Part shown: piece after piece, positions 58,628 through 64,000 of the stretch
Layout of the letters: every line of letters starts with the position of its first letter
How positions within the stretch are numbered: position 1 is the stretch's first letter
Assembly: GCF_026343115.1 (NCBI RefSeq)
Contig: NZ_JAPEMC010000001.1
Span: 3,348,001-3,412,000, forward strand
Reading direction: 5' to 3'
DNA: 64,000 nt
Source of the DNA: Streptomyces sp. NBC_00102
GTDB taxonomy: Bacteria > Actinomycetota > Actinomycetes > Streptomycetales > Streptomycetaceae
The notes under the pieces: model-generated
Databases searched by the model: none
What the model was told of the DNA's origin: nothing
The model's input: only the letters and a program-made list of their open reading frames with translations
Made by a program: the position numbers and the translations under genes

Positions 58628-60835
58628 CTAACGAGCGTGACGTACGGGAGTGGGGGCGGTGCGCCGGGCGCGCCGTTGCGCTCGCCTGGCCCGCAGTCCC
58701 GAGGGCGGGTTGAGCGACCGGTAACCCGCACGGACACGGGCCCAGGTCTCGGTGACGGCAGAGGAGGCGACGCCCGACAGGTGACTGTCGACGGCGTCGG
58801 CTGCCCACGCGGAGTGGCCGCTGGAGACGTTGTCGATGGTGTTGTGGATGTCGACGAAGCGGGTGCTGAAGCCGTACTCCTTCAGCGCGATACGGGCCCG
58901 TCGGTAGGAACCCCCGACGCCGGACAGCTCCATGGCCAGGTTGAGACCGAGCACCTCCGGCAGGAACGTGCGGGGGAAGCGGCCGACGCACAGCCAGTAG
59001 ACGGGCAGCTCGAAGGACGCGTCGTCGAAGCCGTCCCAGAGGGAGAAGGCACGGGAACCGGTCGGCGGCAGCTCCACCCCCATCTCGGTGAGCACCTCGC
59101 GGTAGATGAGCGGGTGGTTCAACCGGGGCTCTCCGTTGCCGAGTTCGTCCCAGTAGGTCTCGAAGAGCGAGAACCCGATCTCGGACGACGCCTGCTCGTA
59201 ATCGGTGAAGCCCTGGAGCCAGCCGCCGTCGATCAGGGTCAGCGGCGCGAGCTGCACGGTCGAGTCGACCAAGGCCTCCCGCGAGGGCAGCGGAATGTCC
59301 GCCCCGTCGGTGAACTCCGTCCCGTGGCGGTCGTGTTCGGACCGCAGCCAGGGGCGCAGACCCCCGGCCGGCCAGACCGCGGGCAGGCCGACGGAGGCGT
59401 CCGCCATCCCGTGCCCCGACCGGGCGAGCCAGCCACGCACGTACTCGTCGGCCCACTGGAGCAGTGCCGGGGTCCCCGCGCGGGTCTGCAGCATCCAGTA
59501 CGCCTCGCGCAGGTCGGACGGCGCGCGTCCCGGATCGGTGGCGGCCGTGTTCCGGCCGGGGACCGCGAGGCGCAGCCGTTCCGGTGCGGGGCGGTCGCGG
59601 TGGTCCGCCGGCTCGACGGGCGCCGCGTCGCGGGGAGGCAGCGCGTCGATCCAGCGGCGGACGACCACCAGGTCCTCGTCGGAGAAGACCCGGAACATGG
59701 GCCCGCGCTCCCCGACCAGGCCGTTGACGAGCGAACTGCTGTCGGCCCTGCCGGGTTTGACCATGCGGCTGCGTGCCAGTGCGCCGAGCAGCGGACCGGG
59801 GTCGGTCATGCTCTCCGTCAGCCACCGCGACAGCGGCTTGCCCTCCAGCGGGAAGCCGTCGTGGTAGACAGCCCCCTCCCGGGCGCGCAGCCTCAGCAGT
59901 TCGGCCATGTCGTAGGCCGGGTCCAGGGCCTGTTCCATCCGTACGTACAGGTCCTCGCTCCAGGCGCGCACCGCTTCGAGTGCCCAGGCGAAGCCGTTCA
60001 CGACCCGCCCCGCCGTGTCCCCGGGTCCGTCCTCGGCCAGCGCGGCCACCGCGTCCAGCGCACTCTCCGCGGCGGAGGTCCCGCCGGGTTCGCGCGCGGC
60101 CCCCGCGTCGACGGCGGTCCAGTCCCCCGCGTCGGGGTGCGCCGCCCGCAGCGGACGCAGCGGCGGAAGCAGCCCGAGTGTCCGCAGACACAGATCGGCG
60201 CCGAGGACCTCGGCACGGAAGTCGTCGGGCCGTCGCCCGAGGGCGAGCAGAACGGCCGGTACGTGGAACGCCGCGTCGCCGACCCGTTCGTCCTGGGCCA
60301 GCCGGGAGCCGGGTACCGCGTACTCGGCCAGCCGCAGCCGGCGAAGGACGGTGAGGTAGGCGCTGCCCCGGGAGGCATGCGGGTGTCCGACGCCCACGTC
60401 GGAGGCGTAGAGCGAGAGGACGCGCAGCGCCGCCGGGTCGTCGGCGTTGCCGGGCCCGCTCAGCCACTGGAGCCATGCCCCGGAGTGCAGGGCCAGCGGT
60501 GCGGAGGCGAGCGCGGCCTTGCGCACCAGGCTCTCCCGGGCACCGGCGGCGGTGGCGCGCTCCAGGAGCGCGCCGTACCGCCGTTCCTCCTCGGCGCACC
60601 AGGCGGTGGCCTCGGAACGGAGCGCGGCGACGTCCGCGCCCGGTGCGCCCTGTCCGCGGGCGAGTTCCGCGCGCAGGGCGTCGAGCAGCGGCCCGTCCGG
60701 GAGCAGACACTCGGGGTCGGTCACTCGCACATAGAGGTTCCGTGCGGTGGAGGTGCTGTCGGGCGCGGGGTCGGCGGCGGGGTACGGGACTGTCGCCGTG
60801 GGGCCGTGCAACCTCTGTTCTCCGTTCGTGTGCAC
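58628..60835 (-). CDS. heme-oxygenase-fold iron oxidase, internally duplicated
   Basis: About 735 residues. The C-terminal half (about 533-735) looks like a heme-oxygenase-like di-iron oxidase: LFETYWDELGNGEPRLNH (Glu559, Asp563, Glu564, His574) and DIHNTIDNVSSGHSAWA (His664, Asp668, His674) are the likely metal ligands. The N-terminal half (about 110-225) repeats the same order of elements (SGAWLQWL, FHVPAVLLALGR, EVLGADLCLR) but lacks the Glu and Asp-Glu ligands, so it appears degenerate. Related enzymes carry out N-oxygenation, C-C cleavage or desaturation of amino acids. The start is uncertain: GTG at 60835 has no good ribosome site; a TTG at 60811 has GGAG upstream. Confidence 0.8.
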   Translation of the reverse strand: MHTNGEQRLHGPTATVPYPAADPAPDSTSTARNLYVRVTDPECLLPDGPLLDALRAELARGQGAPGADVAALRSEATAWCAEEERRYGALLERATAAGARESLVRKAALASAPLALHSGAWLQWLSGPGNADDPAALRVLSLYASDVGVGHPHASRGSAYLTVLRRLRLAEYAVPGSRLAQDERVGDAAFHVPAVLLALGRRPDDFRAEVLGADLCLRTLGLLPPLRPLRAAHPDAGDWTAVDAGAAREPGGTSAAESALDAVAALAEDGPGDTAGRVVNGFAWALEAVRAWSEDLYVRMEQALDPAYDMAELLRLRAREGAVYHDGFPLEGKPLSRWLTESMTDPGPLLGALARSRMVKPGRADSSSLVNGLVGERGPMFRVFSDEDLVVVRRWIDALPPRDAAPVEPADHRDRPAPERLRLAVPGRNTAATDPGRAPSDLREAYWMLQTRAGTPALLQWADEYVRGWLARSGHGMADASVGLPAVWPAGGLRPWLRSEHDRHGTEFTDGADIPLPSREALVDSTVQLAPLTLIDGGWLQGFTDYEQASSEIGFSLFETYWDELGNGEPRLNHPLIYREVLTEMGVELPPTGSRAFSLWDGFDDASFELPVYWLCVGRFPRTFLPEVLGLNLAMELSGVGGSYRRARIALKEYGFSTRFVDIHNTIDNVSSGHSAWAADAVDSHLSGVASSAVTETWARVRAGYRSLNPPSGLRARRAQRRARRTAPTPVRHAR

Positions 60836-60878
60836 TGCTTCGGGCGGATGCGACGAGATGCGGGGATTCGGTGACGAG

Positions 60879-60965
60879 TCAGAACATCGGATAGATGGAC
60901 GCGTCGTTCTTCTTTCGGCGCTTGCGCCGGAATATCTTTTCCTGAATTTTCCGCCAGAAAGACAT
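60879..60965 (-). CDS. 28-residue basic small ORF in the cluster
   Basis: ATG at 60965; the peptide begins MSFWRKIQEKIFRRKRRKK and ends NDASIYPMF. It lies 40 bases after the SDR stop and 44 before the HDO start, on the same strand, and fits the operon. It uses codons rare in Streptomyces (ATA, ATT, AAA), and its ribosome site is weak. The C-terminal IYPMF resembles the I-Y-T-hydrophobic-F end of DUF5989 peptides that also neighbour carbamoyltransferases (from memory). It could be a carrier or docking peptide, or a chance ORF. Not confirmed. Confidence 0.4.
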   Translation of the reverse strand: MSFWRKIQEKIFRRKRRKKNDASIYPMF

Positions 60966-61005
60966 GGGTGTACCGTTCTTTCGTTTCGGATTACGGCTCG
61001 GGAAG

Positions 61006-61755
61006 TCAGCTGAAAAGAGGACCGCGGTGGGTCTTGTGCTGTGCGGCTTGTGCCACCGGGCGCACGACGAGCTGATCCACGTTCACGTGCTGGGGGAGGC
61101 CCACGGCCAGAGCGATGCATTCCGCGACGTCGTCGGCGAGGAGAGGCCTGTCGACTCCCTCGTAAACGGCGGCCGCCCGGGATCTGTCGCCTGCGAAACG
61201 ATTGAGTGCGAATTCGTCGGTGTGCACCATTCCGGGTGCGATCTCGATCACGCGCGTGGGTGTGCCGCTCAATTCGAGGCGCAGGGTTTCGTTCAGCGCG
61301 TGCTCGGCGTGCTTGGCCGCGCTGTAGCCGCCGCCGCCCTCGTAGTTGACCTGGGCGGCGGTCGAGGTGACCGTGACGATGGTGCCCCCGGAAGCCGACC
61401 TGCGCAGTAGCGGCAGCAAAGCCTTCGTCACGCGCAGGGTGCCCAGCACGTTGACGTCGAACATCCACTGCCAGTCGGCGGTGGATGCCTCGGCGACCGG
61501 CTCGGCGCCGTGGGCGCCACCCGCGTTGTTCACGAGGACGTCACAGCTGCCGAGGGTGCCCAGGGTCTTCCGGACGGCGTCCTCGTCGGTGATGTCGCAC
61601 ACGACGGCCAAGCCGCCGATTTCCTCGGCGATTTCAGCCAGTCGATCCGGGCGACGGGCGACGAGCACCACCCGGTATCCGTCCTTGGCGAGACGTCGTG
61701 CGGTGGCCCGGCCGATTCCGCTGCTCGCGCCGGTGACCACGGCAGTGCGAGTCAT
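61006..61755 (-). CDS. short-chain dehydrogenase/reductase (SDR)
   Basis: 249 residues, classical SDR: cofactor motif TGASSGIG (8-15), NNAG (76-79), and the catalytic Tyr144 and Lys148 in YSAAK with Ser131 before it. The Arg-rich ARRPDR after strand 2 suggests NADP preference. First gene of the leftward operon; it likely oxidises or reduces a carbonyl/alcohol of the product. ATG at 61755 follows GGGGGAA. 46 bases separate it from the secreted-peptide ORF upstream. Confidence 0.87.
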   Translation of the reverse strand: MTRTAVVTGASSGIGRATARRLAKDGYRVVLVARRPDRLAEIAEEIGGLAVVCDITDEDAVRKTLGTLGSCDVLVNNAGGAHGAEPVAEASTADWQWMFDVNVLGTLRVTKALLPLLRRSASGGTIVTVTSTAAQVNYEGGGGYSAAKHAEHALNETLRLELSGTPTRVIEIAPGMVHTDEFALNRFAGDRSRAAAVYEGVDRPLLADDVAECIALAVGLPQHVNVDQLVVRPVAQAAQHKTHRGPLFS

Positions 61756-61801
61756 TTTTCCCCCCTGATCATTTCAGTAATTCTGGACCGGACTTCCGGT
61801 T

Positions 61802-61939
61802 TCATCCCCAGGCCGAGTCGTCCAGGTGTTCCACGGCAATGGCCGGGGCGGACGTGCTGTGAATCGCCCCGAAATGAGCCGTTCCTCCCAGGGCTGAGAG
61901 CAGTGCGAGCGTCGCGATACCGAACGTGATTCTTTTCAA
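61802..61939 (-). CDS. 45-residue secreted peptide with signal sequence
   Basis: Starts with TTG at 61939, with AAAGGA 7 bases upstream. The peptide begins MKRITFGIATLALLSALGG, a typical signal peptide, and ends EHLDDSAWG. It lies between the divergent LuxR gene and the leftward SDR. It has no enzymatic features. By size and location it may be a secreted signalling peptide or precursor of the adjacent regulator; this is inference. No homologous family was recognised. Confidence 0.5.
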   Translation of the reverse strand: MKRITFGIATLALLSALGGTAHFGAIHSTSAPAIAVEHLDDSAWG

Positions 61940-61988
61940 TGTCTTTTCCTTTACTCAATGGAAAGTGTGAAGGCGATGTGATGGCGCT

Positions 61989-62016
61989 TTGCGGAGATTA
62001 CTCTGTCGAATATATT
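61989..62016 (+). promoter_or_regulatory. candidate promoter of the LuxR-type gene
   Basis: TTGCGG (61989-61994), a 16-base spacer and TATATT (62011-62016) in an AT-rich patch, 59 bases before the ATG at 62075. The match to a vegetative promoter is moderate. Confidence 0.35.
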
Positions 62017-62074
62017 TGCGGCTACACGCTGTGAGAGGGTTTAGCTGCAGTGCGTGAACACGAAGGGGGTCCAT

Positions 62075-63055
62075 ATGTGCCAAAAAACGGACGAGGTGCA
62101 GCAAAGTGAAAACATTCACGTGTGTGCCCTGGGGGTCGCCGCCTATCGGTCGGCCCTGAAGACCGGCAGCATCACGGGCGAGGTGCCGGACTGCGTCGTC
62201 CAGCTGGGTCTGCTCCGCGAAGGGGCCCACTCGGCGGACGGGCTCATTCCTGTTCCCCCGGACGTGGCTCTGTTCGGGCTCACCCAGCCCATCGAGCGCT
62301 CGATCCTGAACAGCCAGCACCAGCTGGCCTCGCTCCGCGTCGAGGCCTCGCGCATGGAGAGCGTCTACATGGAGGCCCTCCACGAGGAGGGCGAGGGCGA
62401 GACGGTCCGGCGGCTGACCGGTGCCGACGTCATCAGCGCCGCGCTGGAGCAGGCGGTCAACTCCTGCACCACGGAGCTCCTCACGATGCAGCCGGGCGGC
62501 GGCCGGTCCGAGGCGCTGCTCACCGAGGCGATAGCACGCGACCGCGAGCTGGGCGCACGCGGCGTACGGCAGCGGACCCTCTATCAGCACTCGGTACGCC
62601 AGCACGACGCGACGCTCGCCTACATCGAGCAGGTGACGGCCGTCGGCGCCGAGATACGCACCGTCGACGAGCTGTTCGACCGCGTGATCGTGTGCGACCG
62701 GAAGATCGCCTTCATCCCCGGCGTCGAGAAGCGCAGCACCTCGGCGCTGGCCATCCGCAACCCGGGCATCGTCCAGCACCTCGTCAAAGCCTTCGAGTAC
62801 GTCTGGTCCGGCGCCGAACCGGTCGCCATGAATCCGCGCATCCTGCGGCCCGACAGTCTCGGTGAGGCCATACACCAGTCCGTCCTCAGACTGCTGGTGA
62901 CCGGCCATCCGGACAAGGTCATCGCCAACCGGCTCGGCATCAGCGTCCGTTCCGTCGCCAACCACGTGAAGCGGGCGTCGGAGGCCCAGGGCAGCAAGAG
63001 CCGGGCGGAGCTGGGGTATTCACTGGCCTTGCAGGGGATGAGGGTCGAGAGGTAG
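62075..63055 (+). CDS. LuxR-type helix-turn-helix regulator
   Basis: 326 residues. The C-terminal 60 residues hold a LuxR/NarL-type HTH: LLVTGHPDKVIANRLGISVRSVANHVKRASE. The N-terminal portion is helical with a winged-helix-like opening (CALGVAAYRSALKTGSITGEV), reminiscent of the TrmB-LuxR regulators common in Streptomyces. There is no response-regulator receiver domain. It is the only regulator in the cluster and reads divergently from the SDR operon. ATG at 62075 has AAGGGGG upstream; a GTG 21 bases earlier is less likely. It probably activates the operon. Confidence 0.8.
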   Translation: MCQKTDEVQQSENIHVCALGVAAYRSALKTGSITGEVPDCVVQLGLLREGAHSADGLIPVPPDVALFGLTQPIERSILNSQHQLASLRVEASRMESVYMEALHEEGEGETVRRLTGADVISAALEQAVNSCTTELLTMQPGGGRSEALLTEAIARDRELGARGVRQRTLYQHSVRQHDATLAYIEQVTAVGAEIRTVDELFDRVIVCDRKIAFIPGVEKRSTSALAIRNPGIVQHLVKAFEYVWSGAEPVAMNPRILRPDSLGEAIHQSVLRLLVTGHPDKVIANRLGISVRSVANHVKRASEAQGSKSRAELGYSLALQGMRVER

Positions 63056-63176
63056 CGGGCCGGCGTCTCGCGCTCGGGGATCGGTCCGTCCCCTGCCGCA
63101 CCGCGCGGGTTGCCGTCGACGAGGCCGGCACCCCCCGCGTGCCGCCGGGACCGCGCGGCCCGCGGTCGGGGCCGCA

Positions 63177-63223
63177 CGCACGTCTGCCCCGGTCCGAGGG
63201 GTTCGGACCGGGGCAGACGTGCG
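63177..63223 (+). terminator. terminator after the LuxR-type gene
   Basis: Perfect 21-bp stem (63177-63197 with 63203-63223) and a 5-base loop, 121 bases past the stop. Confidence 0.75.
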
Positions 63224-63236
63224 CAGGTGCGGGAAG

Positions 63237-63272
63237 GCGGGGCGGCGGCACCGGCCGGTGCCGCCGCCCCGC
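63237..63272 (-). terminator. terminator of the minus-strand gene at the right edge
   Basis: A perfect 36-base inverted repeat without loop (18-base arms), 50 bases past the stop of the leftward gene. Together with the preceding hairpin it forms a back-to-back pair between convergent genes. Confidence 0.65.
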
Positions 63273-63322
63273 GGGGCTTCCGTGGCCCGGTGCCCCCCGG
63301 GGGGAGTCACCGGACCGGTGGA

Positions 63323-64000
63323 TCAGTGTCCCGAGTGGCCCTTGTCGTGGCCGTTCTCGTGGCCCTTGCCGTTCGAGCCGTGGCCCTTGCCGTCGTTGTT
63401 CTTCGAGACCTTGCCCAGCTTCGCGGTGACCGCGGGCTCCAGGTTCTTGAACTGCGAGGTGTACGGGCCGACCTTGATGCCCTTCACGCCGTTCAGGCCG
63501 GCGAGCTCCTCGAACGCCGAGCTCTGCGAGGCGGTGGTGAGGACGCGGATCGCGCTGCGCTGGAGGTCGCCGAGGCGCAGCGGGTAGCCCTGGGCGGGGT
63601 AGTCGCCCTTGATCGCGACGGTGTAGGCGACCACCGGGCTGCTGTCGTCACCGGCCGTGGCGTGCTGGACGTTCGTCAGGCTGATGCCGGCCTTCTGGGC
63701 GGCGGTCAGACCGGCGGCGCTCGGGTCGAGCAGTGCGGCGACTGCCTTGTACGCGGCGTCGACCGAGGCGTACTTCGCGTTCGCGGTGAACACCTGGTTG
63801 TTATACGCGTCCCGGACGGTCTCGCCGGACAGCGGGGTCTTCGACAGGTCGGTCTTGGCGTCGACGGTGGTGTTCAGGGTCGTACCACCGGTGGCCGACG
63901 GCGTGAAGCCGCCGAACTGCCAGGTGTAGGAGGTGCGGGTGGTGGTGACGGTCCGGTTGTACACGGGCAGGCCCGTGACGTCGGTGGTCGGCGCCACCTG
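63323..64000 (-). CDS. C-terminal part of a secreted protein of unknown function (runs off the window)
   Basis: At least 225 residues; the start lies beyond 64000. The visible part is Thr/Ser/Ala-rich with no membrane segment and ends in a His/Gly/Lys-rich tail (KNNDGKGHGSNGKGHENG). Two short segments, VDAAYKAVAALLDPSAAGLTAAQKAGI and LAGLNGVKGIKVGPY, look like folded cores. The composition suggests an exported protein with a metal- or polymer-binding tail. No family was recognised. Codon use is normal for the region. Confidence 0.6.
   Translation of the reverse strand, partial: QVAPTTDVTGLPVYNRTVTTTRTSYTWQFGGFTPSATGGTTLNTTVDAKTDLSKTPLSGETVRDAYNNQVFTANAKYASVDAAYKAVAALLDPSAAGLTAAQKAGISLTNVQHATAGDDSSPVVAYTVAIKGDYPAQGYPLRLGDLQRSAIRVLTTASQSSAFEELAGLNGVKGIKVGPYTSQFKNLEPAVTAKLGKVSKNNDGKGHGSNGKGHENGHDKGHSGH

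Noticed and set aside
61752..61958. 68-codon minus-strand frame overlapping the 45-residue secreted peptide
   Set aside because: It has a different frame without a signal peptide or clear function; the TTG-start frame with AAAGGA and a signal peptide is more convincing.
48531..64000. Integrase, transposase or direct repeat of the tRNA-Ala 3' end
   Set aside because: None was seen, so a mobile-element call for the cluster is not supported within this window.

Overview
The window is high-GC actinobacterial DNA, almost certainly from a Streptomyces chromosome. GTG and TTG starts are common. The gene order rpmH - dnaA - oriC - dnaN - gnd - recF - dciA-like - gyrB - gyrA is the classical Streptomyces replication-origin neighbourhood. 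Perfect or near-perfect ParB sites (TGTTTCACGTGAAACA) are scattered on one side of the origin.

Layout. 0-7.2 kb: cell-envelope genes (a small membrane protein, a FemX-type peptidyltransferase, an alanine-racemase-like protein, a GT87-type membrane glycosyltransferase and a class A penicillin-binding protein). 7.2-9.5 kb: a PadR regulator with a perfect palindromic operator upstream, followed by myo-inositol-phosphate synthase. 9.5-22.8 kb: an MFS transporter, CCA-adding enzyme, DUF6049 secreted protein, MurJ flippase, membrane pseudokinase, SigM with its anti-sigma factor, the trxB-trxA pair behind a textbook SigR promoter, and a GNAT acetyltransferase. 22.9-29 kb, minus strand: rpmH-rnpA-yidD-yidC-jag-rsmG-parA-parB. 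29.3-42.2 kb, plus strand: dnaA, oriC with many DnaA boxes, dnaN, gnd, recF, dciA-like, gyrB, gyrA, a DUF3566 protein and tRNA-Ile(GAT). 42.5-48.5 kb: small conserved Streptomyces genes, a Ser/Thr kinase, an HTH regulator and tRNA-Ala(TGC).

Immediately after tRNA-Ala lies an accessory region (48.6-62 kb) that looks like an undescribed biosynthetic gene cluster. Twelve genes read leftward with small gaps: SDR, a 28-codon ORF, a duplicated heme-oxygenase-fold di-iron-type oxidase, a NodU/CmcH-type carbamoyltransferase, a 47-codon SxtJ-tail-like ORF, a TauD/clavaminate-synthase-like dioxygenase, an ATP-grasp ligase, a second unrelated ATP-grasp ligase, a LysE exporter, an SGNH hydrolase, a third ATP-grasp (paralogue of the first) and an MFS exporter. 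A LuxR-type regulator reads divergently and sits next to a 45-codon secreted-peptide ORF. No NRPS or PKS module is present. The enzyme set suggests an amide-linked, oxidised and O-carbamoylated amino-acid or small-peptide product that is exported. This chemistry is inference.

The right end (63.3-64 kb) holds the C-terminal part of a secreted protein that continues past the window.
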